Source of the DNA: Gnetum montanum
Taxonomy: Eukaryota; Streptophyta; Gnetopsida; Gnetales; Gnetaceae
Assembly: GCA_015680685.1 (NCBI GenBank)
Contig: MNCI01005370.1
Span: forward strand, 665,660-729,659
Length of the DNA stretch: 64,000 bases
Direction of reading: 5' to 3'
Both the position numbers and the translations under genes were made by a program. Under the pieces are notes generated by a model, which was not told the DNA's origin, did not search any database, and saw nothing but the letters and a program-made list of their open reading frames with translations. Below are positions 19,883 to 30,429 of the stretch, in pieces; position 1 is the first letter of the stretch, and every line of letters begins with the position of its first letter.

Positions 19883-20683
19883 TCAGTCGCCAAGTGTTCA
19901 CCATGGAGAGAAACAAGTTGCAGTTGACACGTGTCCTTGGTAGTTGAGAAGTAGCCCATTTAGTTGACAAGTGGTCATTTTGGAGACAAAAAGGCTACAG
20001 TTGACAAGTGGCCTTGGTGGTGGTTATAATCACCACTTCAATTGAAAGGCTACAATTGTCATGAAATTACAACATTTACAAGAAATATAAAATGAAGCCA
20101 AGTATCTAGTGCCTATATTTACCATAGGTTTAAATATTTATAGGTGAAATCTTCTATATGATTAAGCTCTGTCACATCACTCTTTATAGTTCTTTCCAAA
20201 TCTTGATCTCCTTCAAAATTTTCATTGCAAGAACTTTCAATTCCCAAATTTTCAATCAAATCAAGATCTCCATTAGTATTTCTGATTTTTGTGTGGAATG
20301 AAGCTTCAATTAATCGGTATATCAATTCTCCCAGATTACTTTGCATCAATAGGATCATCTATTTTATCCAAATCAACGCTGCCTCCGTAGGATAATGGAT
20401 GGAATAAATTATCTGCACACAAGACATCCTTATTTGAAGAAAATCGGAAGGTAGGGTAAAGAACTTTGGAATCAATGGCGTTATTCGGAACATGATCCCA
20501 TAGTTTACTTCCTACCTGCCACCGTAAAACAAGGCCCTGCCACGTTGTATAACATATGCATTCGGTTCATAAGCCTCAGCAGAAAAAAAAACGCAGAAAG
20601 GATTATCTCCTCGTCTTCACTCCTGGCCGCAGTGTAGATCTCGTCCTCCATCCACGCGCTATGGCCGCTGTCTCATTCGCCCG
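19883..20683. other. no gene recognised; short repeats of gttgacaagtgg
   Basis: From 19915 to 20015 the words cagttgacac, tagttgacaagtgg and cagttgacaagtggcc recur with ccttggt. The remaining sequence up to 20683 is unremarkable, and becomes GC-rich from about 20620 as the PP2C fragment begins. Confidence 0.4.
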
Positions 20684-21465
20684 TCACTCGCCATCTGTCT
20701 TGCTATTTCTGGAGCACGCGTAGGCACTCGCACTAGTGCTCGCAGCGCAACGGCTCGCGCGCAAGACGGTGCTCAGACTGATGCACACGAAGACGGCAAC
20801 GGCAGAGACCAGAACAATTCCCGTAGCGGCGCTCACGGCCGTTGCAGTGACGGCGGCGGCAGCAAGATGATTTTCACCGCAGGTGCCCATCAGCAAGGGT
20901 TTTAAGGGTTTGCAGGTAGTGGATTTGCATTTCCCTGTAACTGTTATTGCATTGAACAAGGTTGTAGAGAGGGTTTCAAAAAATTCCGGTGAAAATATTC
21001 GAAGAGAGGAAGCCATCATATCCAGCTTCTCCGCAGGCAATTTCAAAATGTTTCCTTCCACCCTCAGCTCTGAGGAATATATGTCCACAGGAACAGAAAT
21101 GCAATTCAAACCATGGTTATTCTTCCTAGATAATTTTGAATGATGGTCCAAGTAAATCGCAATTACTGTAATGTCATCATGGAAATGGCATCGAATGCCC
21201 TTCTCAATCTCTCTAAGGTCTGAATATCTCATTTCCCACTTCCTTGCTGCACGTTCGAGAGTAGCTCTAACCAACCCTTTTGCGATACCCGTTCGTGGAT
21301 TATTGTGCACAATGTCAACTGCCTGATCATCTGAAAGTTGCTCCCATAAGCCATCTGATGCGAATATAAGAAATTTGTCCTGAGGTCTAAGCTCCCTCAC
21401 ATGTATAGATGGTCCCAGTGATTCCAAGATAACCAGGTTCCTCCTATCGGTGTCCCCTCAGTGCC
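20684..21465 (-). pseudogene. 3' end fragment of a clade-D protein phosphatase 2C gene
   Basis: PP2C enzymes are Mg/Mn-dependent Ser/Thr phosphatases. Clade D members act on, among others, plasma-membrane proton pumps (family knowledge). The open frame, counted from about 21430, reads [20 protein letters not shown] then [15 protein letters not shown], followed by [14 protein letters not shown]. These are the C-terminal third of the catalytic domain with two metal-binding Asp residues (ASDG, DDIT). The N-terminal DGHGG motifs are absent. Upstream DNA turns into retroelement sequence within 150 bp, so only the last exon remains. The tail after YLDHH is about 145 residues and ends in an Ala/Val-rich hydrophobic stretch ([18 protein letters not shown]). 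That tail is encoded by unusually GC-rich DNA. The remaining frame is uninterrupted. It is either a distant last exon of a real gene with a very long intron, or a captured fragment; I favour a fragment. Confidence 0.8.
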
Positions 21466-21599
21466 ACGGCCCTTAATTTCCTTGATTTTGCATGCTTTTG
21501 TGCTCTAGTTTATTGTATAGCATACTCCCATGGATAGGCCTTTTTTTAAATGATAATTTAAGGTTTCGTTTTTGTCTGAATGCCAACAAGGAATGAAAT

Positions 21600-22544
21600 C
21601 CCATGGAATGGTAAGATTTTTGCATATGGACAACATGGTCCTTGGAAGGAGGCTCTACAACCTTTGTGGATTGGTTGGTTCAAGGATGCAAGTCGGACAA
21701 GGCCTCTAAGATTTTGAGACATTCAACCATGCCTTTGTGGATGTGAACCAATTAGCAAAAGCTTGTCTTAATCAACATGGTAGACTTCAAGGTGAAGAAA
21801 CAAAATCTCAACAATCTCTTTTAAATTTTTCAAAAATCACCATAACCTTATAAAGCCTGATCCATTAAATGGCCAAAATGGGCCAACACTTAGAGGTACT
21901 TATCTTAAGGCTATGAATCCTAATATTTCAATTTGGTTGAGAAGAACTCCAAACCTACTAACACTAAATGACTACTTTAGTGATGCTATATAGTTAAAAA
22001 AAATAGTTAAACTTAAATCATGAAGATATTATCACAAGAATTTTCTCAACTTAAAGTATTATTGAGGGCATCTCGTATTAAAATAGAGTAAGAGTTAGAA
22101 AGAAAAGAATCTAAAAAGGGACAGTTAATGAGAGACTTGTCCAAAAAAGTAATGAAACTAGAAAAAGCTTTGGGAAAAAATAAAATCAAGGAAGAAAAGA
22201 AAAATAAAAAACATAAGCATCAACATACTAAATTAGTAGATTTTTAGGATGAAAGTGATCTTACTATGTACAACTTCCTTGATATTGAATTAGATAATGA
22301 GCTATCTAGTGTTCATTATGCAAGAAAATCTTCTAAAAATGGATCTAGTGATACCTTTTCTCTATCATGTTTCAAGGAAGATATATTGTTAGATGAAGAG
22401 TTTAATAACAATGAGGAAAATGGATATAATCTACAATCAAAGGAAAAATTAACTACTTCTAGACCTTCAAACATTATTTCTAATTCATCTACTAAGAGGA
22501 AGGTTTTTGAACCAAGTAGAAAAGAGAAAAATAAAAGTAAATAA
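21600..22544 (+). pseudogene. gag region of second dual-RNase-H gypsy element
   Basis: Decayed reading frames run into the protease frame downstream. About 21720-21990 reads FNHAFVDVNQLAKACLNQHG and then GTYLKAMNPNISIWLRR-like text. 22030-22250 is Lys/Glu-rich and helical (KGQLMRDLSKKVMKLEKALG). 22266-22544 is an open acidic-then-basic frame. No zinc knuckle is visible. Assignment as gag rests on its place before protease. Stops are frequent, and base composition is AT-rich with few CpG, as expected of an old copy. Confidence 0.5.
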
Positions 22545-22589
22545 TACTAAGTAGAGAAAAGTACTCAAAATCAAACTTTTAATAAATGG

Positions 22590-23330
22590 ATGAAGAAACC
22601 AAGCTTATATGGATATGGAGAGTATAATCTAATTGAGGATTTCAAACATGTCAAGGCCAATATTAGTATTTATCAATTATTACAAATAGGATATCAGCAA
22701 AGAAAGGCTTTAGAGCTTATTAAATATAAAAGGAGAGTTGGGAAGTCAGAGTTAAGCTATGTATCTAACATTGATAAGACAACAAAAACTAGCTATGATT
22801 GCATGCTTGATAAAGAAGCTTCTCCTTTTCTTTTGATAATGAAGTTAAAGGATAAATATCTTCATAACTATTTGATTGATTCTGGAGCTACTTCTATTCT
22901 CATGCCATTGTCTATATGCAAAAAATTTAGTTTTATTCTTGAACAATCCAATAAAAAGATCGTTCAAGTGGACAATAGTAGAGTGAAGATTGTGGATCAG
23001 CTATCCAATGCTTTATTAGTAATTGCTTCTAAACCCCATATAAAAAGTAGAGTAACTATTCAAGTAGTTGATATAGTAGATTCACATAGTCTTCTATTGA
23101 GTAGAAGTTGGACTAAGAATTTCTCAAATTACATATCAAAAAATTATTCACACATGTGGCTACCTTGGAAAGGGAAGTTGAATCAAATATACATATATAG
23201 TGAACCTTTGATAAATGAAAATATAACTTTAAATGGGAAGAATAAAGTCATTGAAACAAGAGCTTTTGAACCCAAAATTTACACACTTCAAGAAGTTTAT
23301 ATCTCTAAAAAAAGAGGAATTTCAAAATGA
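22590..23330 (+). pseudogene. protease of the second gypsy element
   Basis: The 246-codon open frame contains NYLIDSGATSILMPLSICKK, the D-S-G-A active site of retroviral-type aspartic proteases. It is followed by the VQVDNSRVKIVDQL-like flap region and HSLLLSRSWTKNF (equivalent to ILGRPWL). The active-site triad is intact, unlike that of the element at 1691-19026. A stop at 23328 separates it from the next domain. Confidence 0.8.
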
Positions 23331-23334
23331 AAGT

Positions 23335-23766
23335 AAATAAAAATTATACTTTGATGGTTCTTGTAACTCCAAAGGTGTAGAAGAGTAGTTCTAGTAAAAG
23401 ATGATTCCCCAAATATTTTAAAGGAAATTCATCTATCTTTCTCTTGTACTAACAACAAGGCTGAATATGAAACTTTGAGTATTAGAATTAAAACAACATT
23501 GGAAAAAGAAGTTAAGGTAATCATCATAAAAGGAGACTCAAGATTAGTTTGTGAACAGATTAAAGACCATTGTGTAGTAAAAAGCTCGTTCTTGCGACCC
23601 TAGAAACAACTTGTCTACAAAATGTTAAATCAAATTCATCATTATAAAATAGAACATATTGGTAGAGAAGATAATTATATAGCAGATGATTTAGCAATGG
23701 CAGCTTCAACATTAGATGTGAAAAGGATAGAAAATTATGAAGGAGTATTGATTGAGAATGAACATT
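23335..23766 (+). pseudogene. archaeal-type RNase H placed between protease and RT
   Basis: About 23343-23380 reads LYFDGSCNSKG (first catalytic Asp). After stops and a frameshift come SCTNNKAEYETLSIRIKTTL (Glu), IIIKGDSRLVCEQI (Asp), and HIGREDNYIADDLAMAAS (Asp). This is the same Tat-type signature as 6170-6577 in the first element, but here it precedes RT. A gypsy-type RNase H remnant is still present after RT (24950-25460). So the element has both, in the order PR, aRH, RT, RH, INT. Confidence 0.75.
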
Positions 23767-24084
23767 AGCAATCAGTACCAAATAACATAAAGCATTTACA
23801 AGTATTCAAAAATGATGATCAATTACTTAGGTTCTTGAGGAATAATATAGAATTAAAAATTCAAATTATATCTAAAAAAATGTCAAGATTTAAAAGAAAT
23901 TTCATTCCCAAAAATGTGATTTATTACAAACATGAATTTAGCAAAAAATTTCTTACCGGAAAAGATATATAGAATCCAGATGATCAAGCTCATGAAGTAG
24001 TGAATTTTAGATCTACTAAGATACCAAAGATATTAAATGTCACAAAGGAAGACAACTTAGTTTTCAAAAAAATTATTCTTAATC

Positions 24085-24940
24085 TTAAAAATAAGTTGGA
24101 AAATTTTGCTTGCTCTTACAATGATCTTAAAGCTTTCAGACTAGATGTAATGACACATAAAATTCCTTTAGTAAACAATTGTAAGACAATTAAGATAAAA
24201 CAAAAGAAATTTAATCCATCATTTAAACCAACCATAAAATCTAAGATCAAGAAGTTATTACAAGCCTAAATTTTATATCTAGTTTGATATTCAACATGGC
24301 TTGCGAATCTTGTTCCAGTAAGGAAAAAGAATGACAATATTAGGCTTTGTGTAGATTTCAGAATTTGAATGAAGCCTCTAAAAAGGATAAATACCCATTT
24401 CCTAGAATTGATAAAATGTTGATAAAAGTTTTAGGTTATCAAGTATATTCTTTCCTAGTTGGTTTTTCAGGCTATAATCAAATTATGGTAGATAAGAGTG
24501 ATAGATATAAGATAGCATTTATCACCAAGTGTGGAACTTTCACCTACCAAAGAATGCCATTTGGATTGTTAAATGTTGGAGCTACTTTTCAAAGAGTAAT
24601 AGATTTAGTATTTAAAGGTTTAATAGGTGACTTTGTTGTGGTTTATTTGGATGATATCACCATCTTTTTGAAAAAAAAAATGAAGATCATATTGGTCATC
24701 TCCAATAGGTTTTTGATAGATGTCATGAGTATGGTATTTCATTAAATCCTAAGAAATGATCTTCAGGGTTAAATATGGAAGTCTACTAGACCATGTAATC
24801 CATCAAGAAGGAATTGCTATAGATAACTCATGAATTCAAGTAGTACAGAATATCAAGCATCCTACAAGTAAAAAGTCTCTTAGATCTTTATTTGAAAAGA
24901 TAAATTTCATTAAGAAATTTATCCTTGGATTCACTAAAAT
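24085..24940 (+). pseudogene. reverse transcriptase of the second gypsy element
   Basis: The frame at 24085-24269 carries the pre-RT segment (FRLDVMTHKIPLVNNCKTIK). 24300-24360 gives WLANLVPVRKKNDNIRLCVDF. After a frameshift, 24347-24745 gives the palm: FLVGFSGYNQIMVDKSDRYK, then CGTFTYQRMPFGLLNVGATF, and the catalytic VVVYLDDITIFL. An A-run near 24670 causes another frameshift. The YLDD box is intact. Confidence 0.85.
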
Positions 24941-25460
24941 TACTAAATCTTTGATGTATATGCTCAAGAAAGATATCCCATTAAGAGAAGCACCAAAATC
25001 AAAGAAAGCTTTAGTAGAAATTAAAAAAGCTATTCAAGAAGCTCCATACTTGGTAAAACCAAAATTGAAGGGAAAGTTATGGTTATATGTTTTTACTTCA
25101 AATAATTTAGTTGCCTCTATTTTAACTCAAAAAGATCAAGATCAAGATGAACCAATTGGATTTTTTTGGTATCAATTGAAAGCTTTGAAATTAAATTATT
25201 CATACTTAGAAAAATAGGCATTTCTAGTCATTAAAGCACTTCAGCACTTCAAATATTACTTCGAAAGCTCATTAGTTTACATTACGCTAATAGAGCCTAT
25301 GATTAAACAATTCTTAGCTTAAAATGAAATTGGATTGAAAAGAGGGAAGTGGCTTATAAAGCTTCAAGGTTTCATATTTTCATTAGAGATATGTAAAACC
25401 ATTAAAGAAATGGGATTAGCCAAGTTAATGGCTAGAGAATAAGTATGTGTGCTTAAGACT
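24941..25460 (+). pseudogene. gypsy RNase H remnant of the second element
   Basis: LKGKLWLYVFTSNNLVASILTQ occupies the place of the first catalytic segment, with Asp apparently lost. IGFFWYQLKALKLNYSYLEK and AFLVIKALQHFKYYF follow and are typical of the second half. The pattern (RH degenerate, aRH kept) parallels the first element. Confidence 0.7.
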
Positions 25461-25479
25461 CATGAAGGAAACTGGTATG

Positions 25480-26680
25480 ATGAAATTCTAAAATTTCTTA
25501 ACATGAGGAAAGTTCTAAAAATTTTAACTACAAGTTAGAAAAGAGCTTTCTTTAAAAAAGAAAATAAGTTTGTGGTTAAAGAAAAAGTCTTATATAGAAA
25601 GGATTTCAAAGGTATTTTGTTGGAATGTGTTCACAATGATCAAATTAATCCTATCTTAGAACAATTCCATGATCATTCTAATTTGTTTCATGAGTCTCTT
25701 AAATCTACTATGCAACATATACTCCACTACGATTTTTACTAGCCTATTATGTACCAAGATATTAGTTTAAGGATTGAAAGATGTTACAAACATCAAGTTC
25801 ATGGGCCAAAAATCAAAAAGGCCATAGCACCTCTAAAATCGATAATTGCCGATAGACCATTTTTGCAATTGGGCTTAGATTTTATTGGTGAAACTACTCC
25901 TTTGAGAGCTAGACATAAGTTTATTCTTATAGAAATTGACTATTTTACTAAATGATGTGAAGTAAAAGCTCTAAGAAAAATTTCAACATCAAACATAATT
26001 AAGTTTTTAGAATAACAAATTCTAAGTCGATTTGGTCTACTTGAAGTATTGGTATTCAATAATGGATTTTCTTTTTAATTTGAAGAATTTATAACATGGG
26101 CATCAAAGAAATCCATATTTCTATTTTTTTCTTCAAATTATTATCCTCAAGGGAATGGCTTAGTTGAATCTACAAATAAAAATCCTATTTCATACATTAA
26201 AAAATCAATGGAAGGGAATCCAAGAAATTGGATCGATTGCTTGCAATCTACATTATGGACTAATTGTATTATATTTAAGAAGACTATTGGAATGTCAGTT
26301 TATAACTTAGTCTATGGTTTGCCCACAAGAGTTACAAACAAGATTATAAGTTCAACCTCTAATTTTGTGCAAAAGTATAGCAAGAAAACTAATAAAGATA
26401 GAAGTTTCATGACCTTGTTCATTAAAAGAGAAGCTAAAATGGATAGAGCTAAAGATAATTTATTGAAAAATGCTTCTCAAGTTAAAAGACAATTTGATAG
26501 AAAGGCATTGAAAAGAACTTTTAAAATTGATGATCTAGTATTATTATGGAATATGAAGAAGTCAAATAATTTTTTTGCAATATGGACTAGTCCATTTTAG
26601 ATCAAGAAACAATTATCAAAAGACACATACAAGTTGTCCACATTAAGTGGGATAGAATTGCAATTTTTATATAATGTTTT
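25480..26680 (+). pseudogene. integrase of the second gypsy element
   Basis: N-terminal zinc-binding region decayed (RIERCYKHQVHGPK: the second Cys is replaced). LQLGLDFIGETTPL carries the first catalytic Asp. VFNNGFSF replaces TDNG, so the second Asp is Asn. NYYPQGNGLVESTNK keeps the Glu. The C-terminal part, RQFDRKALKRTFKIDDLVLL, is the usual pre-GPF segment. Several stops occur. Confidence 0.8.
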
Positions 26681-26689
26681 ACATATAAA

Positions 26690-27080
26690 ACATAACTTTG
26701 GGAAACTAGCCACAACTTTTATATATATTAATACATGTATATAATATAGTAATATATACATGTATAATAACTATAATAATATTAAGTATATATAGTAGTC
26801 AGTAATAAAATTTTATATATAAGATTTAATATATACTTAGTTATAATATATATAATGAATAATATATTTACATACTTCTATAATATCTAACCATAATATA
26901 TGTATGTATATCCTATACATATGACTAGGCATGTATATATGGTATAATAAAACATCTATACATTAGAGTATTAGTTTAAATATAAAATTTGCATTATCTC
27001 AAGTAATCATTACTTGTGATGTGAGTTAAGTGGGAGTGATGGTTTAAATAACCACATAGTGTTAAATTAATTTTAACAAC
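26690..27080. other. AT-rich stretch, nothing coding
   Basis: Long runs of tatata, tataat and atgtatat (26715-26970). No structure beyond low complexity. Confidence 0.6.
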
Positions 27081-27081
27081 C

Positions 27082-27860
27082 AAATATTGGAATTTAAATT
27101 AGCCAACCATATGATGATGGAAATTAAATAAGTTTTAGGTAAGTGGAAAAGTTGGTTGTTGGAATTAGTGGGAATTTCAATTTTATCTTACACTTTATAA
27201 AGAGATGTGAATTGCTTGGAAATACATCTCTCAATTCAATGCTTAAGTAAGAAAAGCAAGTGAAGTGTTTAAGTGTGAGGTAGAAAGATGGTTCTTAGAG
27301 AGATGGTAGCAAGAAGGCCTTTTATCCCATATGTTATGGGATGCTACCCAGAGCATGTAATGAGAGCCTATTGCAAGGCAACAACCTGTGGAGCATCTAG
27401 CAAAATTCCTTTCTTACTTTGGCTTTCAGATGAGTTTAGTTTTTTCACCAATGAATGCTTCATCCATTCTAATGTTTAGGGCAACTTTCACCAATGCACC
27501 ACTAAATATAAATACTAAGGAGAGTCCAATTAAGATGATTCTTGGGGAGAGGCTTTCATGTCTCAAAACATAGAAGCAACTAGTTGGGAAGAACCTCAAA
27601 AATTAGTAGCAGCTAAAGAGTTGGATGAGAAAGAGACAAAGATAGTTGTTGAAGACAAGGGTGAAGTAGGCCAAGTTGAGGCTTCAACTAGGCAAAAGGA
27701 AGAAATAAGATTTTTTATCACCACTAAAATTACATATGAGAGGATTAACAACATAAGGATCCCTAAAAGGATTACCTTAACCATTCTCTTTCCACATATG
27801 GAATAGTTTGTATAAGAATTTTTTTGTATAGTTTTCTAAGTTTTATTAGGAGTGAGGTTT
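27082..27860 (+). repeat. dispersed repeat Y, copy 1, with conserved peptide
   Basis: Aligns with 57465-58200 on the same strand, from ttaaattagccaac to the ttctaagttttattagga region. It includes a TATA-like box (ctttataaagag, about 27192) followed by a short leader and open frames. The peptide at 27558-27806 (TSWEEPQKLVAAKELDEKET ... ITYERINNIRIPKRITLTIL) is conserved in the other copy, with mainly conservative or silent changes. Probably the LTR-leader and first ORF of an unidentified retroelement, or a sequence captured by one. The protein is not recognised. Confidence 0.6.
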
Positions 27861-28199
27861 GAAATAGCATAAAAATTTGCATGTTATAGTCAATTTTCAT
27901 CAGGTAGCTTTCACCCCATGAAACTTGAGGCAAAACTTCACTATAAATGTGAAGATTATAACCCATAGTGGGCAATTTCACATAGTTTATACATTTGGGA
28001 CTAAAAAATGCCTCATAAGTGGTCAAAGCCTCGTTCCCCAAGTGAAAAAGATACCTAGTGTCTATATTTGGGCTTGGAAGGGTCAAACATGCCTTTTTGA
28101 ATGCCAAAGATGGCAAGTTAATGGGTTTTATGGGGGTATACATTTTTCTACGCTAGAAACACTTGCAAGGGGTAGATCTCATCTAACCCCTATGTGAAG

Positions 28200-28290
28200 A
28201 GGTGGGGGTTTCCCCTTAGCTCAAAAACTTAACCCCCCCCCCCCCCTGACCCAACCCCCCACCCCACCCAGACTACATACTCAACTTAGA
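28200..28290. repeat. poly-C and C-rich tract
   Basis: A run of about 17 C near 28230-28247, followed by ccccccaccccaccc. The minus strand could form a G-quadruplex. A second run of about 15 C is at 28510-28524, next to the near-palindrome ttactatgtatagtaaa. Confidence 0.8.
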
Positions 28291-29349
28291 AACCTTTTCC
28301 CCTCAGTGTGGAAACTACATGTCTCCAATGTGGAAGACACAAAAGCCAAAATTCATCACTTCATGTACTTCAATGTTGACCTACCACTTCATTGAGCATG
28401 GTGGAGAGCTCAGCATGAATGATTTATCTCCAATGTGGAAGGTGTGCCCTAGTTACTATTTATAGTAAATGAAATGGCCATGGGTGGAAGCACTTACTAT
28501 GTATAGTAAACCCCCCCCCCCCCCAACCAAAATTTTGGACATCCATCTAACCTAAACAAGGCAAAAATTTTGTAGCAATTTGAAAGTCATTTTCCAGCCA
28601 TTTTTCAACCTCATTCATGGCCCAAAACCTATAAAAACTAGTCTCAAACACCATTTATGGGTTGAGCACTCTACACTTTTTAGCAATTTTGAAGTTCTAC
28701 ACTTGGGCATTTTCAAGCACTCAATAGTTCTTACAAGTTTCCACACTTGTTTTCTCTTGAACCCAACATAGAAAATCTATGACCTTATGACTTTGCAATT
28801 CCCTTTTGAGATTTTTGAACCTTCAAGTTCCATGTTGTACTCCTAGGATTCCCAACTCCCATCATAGAGCACTTCGGCAACTCATATTTTTCACACTTCT
28901 CAACTTCCACCATAGCTATCTTGTAGATCTGAGATTTCCATAGAGGAGGTTCAAGAGCATCAGTAGTGGCTTAGTACGTAGATCATGAAGCAAATTGCAT
29001 CAACTTCAATGGGCTTTGAACTCCTACACTAGTGAACCCNGTCCACATTTCTAAAAGCCATTCTTTATTATTTTAATAAATTTTTAAAGTTTCATTGTGT
29101 GTGCAATCTACATTTTGCTTTTGCTTTTTTAAAGTTTTAAAGTTTCATTGTGTTTTAAAAGCCCTGGGGGATTCATGGGTTGAGGAACTACTGTGCATTA
29201 GATCTCCTTTGATTTTTTATAACAATTGAATTTTTCAATCACAAAAATTTTTCTTCACACTAGAAGGAGGGCCTCCACCTAATTATATGCCAAAATCTGT
29301 TAGCCATATTGCCAATGTTGTCTCCTAGTAATAAATTTATATTCTTGTA
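28291..29349. other. no gene; LTR-like noncoding sequence
   Basis: Contains tccaatgtggaag twice (28323, 28431) and ttactatNtatagtaaa twice (28455, 28494). There is a single N at 29040. No protein-like frame was seen. Confidence 0.4.
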
Positions 29350-30320
29350 GCTAAGACATTGAAAAATCAATAATGCCCTTTCCTCTTATGACCAAAACTA
29401 CACCGTGAAAGTTGCAAGTGGTTGGATGGTGGCTTTTCACAACAATTGCTATGAATTTTTCAGCACCAAAGCCAACATTGAAACCTTTCCCCCATTTTTT
29501 TCCTTTTAATGCCAATTTTTTTAGTTTCCGAAGTGGATGGTGCAATCCTTCTAGAAATTACCAAACTTCTAGAAGTTAACTTCTCCCCATTTTTCCCAAC
29601 TAAGAAAATTGGCAACCTACCTAAACCAAGTTCTTAGTAAGAAATACCAACTTTTCACTTTGATTTCTTTAGTCTTTTCCCCTATCATCATTGGAATAAA
29701 ACGGGTGAGATTTCCATTATCTCATCCCACTTTCTTTTCCCCCATACCATACCCAACATAGAAGCAACTGGGAAGCCCAACGTGGGCGAGGTTTAACACC
29801 AACTTTTCCAAAAGCCAATATTGCAAATTGAAAACCTTTTTCCATATTTTTGTAGCCAAAACTCCTAAAAGATCAATGTTGTCTCTTCCCCCCTATGACC
29901 AAAGCTACAACATGAAAGTTGCATGCAATTGGGTGGTGGTTTTTCATAGCAGTTGCTGTGAACTTTTCAACCCCAAAGCTAACATTGAAACCTTTTTTCT
30001 TTTCTTTTTTATTGCCACTTTCAATCTTTTTCAGCTTCTAAAGTTGGTGGTGTAGCCCTTATAAAAATTACCAGACTATTGGAAGTTAGCTTCCCCCCAT
30101 TTTTCCAAGCTGAGAAAATTAGTAGCTTGCCAAAACCAAGTTTCAGTGGGAAAAATCCAACTTTCCACTTTGAGTTTTAGCCTTCTCCCCATCAATGCTA
30201 GAATAGAGGAGGTGAGATTCTCATTATTTCATCCCCCTTTCTTTTCCCCCTGCCATACTCAACATAGAGGTAGTTGAGAGGGCAACGTGGGTAAGGCTTG
30301 TTACCAACCTTTTCAACTTT
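29350..30320. repeat. tandem duplication of a ~0.47-kb unit
   Basis: 29370-29815 and 29845-30320 align along their length at about three bases in four. Shared blocks in order include gtgaaagttgca/atgaaagttgca, cattgaaacctt, aaattaccaaact/aaattaccagact, ccccatttttcc, gtgagatttccattatctca/gtgagattctcattatttca, and caacgtgggcgagg/caacgtgggtaagg. No coding capacity. Origin unknown, perhaps an LTR duplication. Confidence 0.75.
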
Positions 30321-30429
30321 CCATTTTTGGTAAAGGGGTAAACCCCTCCTTATCCCCATTTACTAATTTTAGTAAGTACTTTGTTTTTAGTAATTTTTGT
30401 TTTCTTTATACATTTTTGAATTCTATTCG

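Noticed and set aside
19112-19970. Long open frames on both strands across 19.1-19.97 kb
   Set aside because: They consist almost wholly of unknown residues from the N gap.
20119-20358. 79-codon minus-strand frame near the PP2C fragment
   Set aside because: Acidic and open but no family, no splice context and no link to PP2C.
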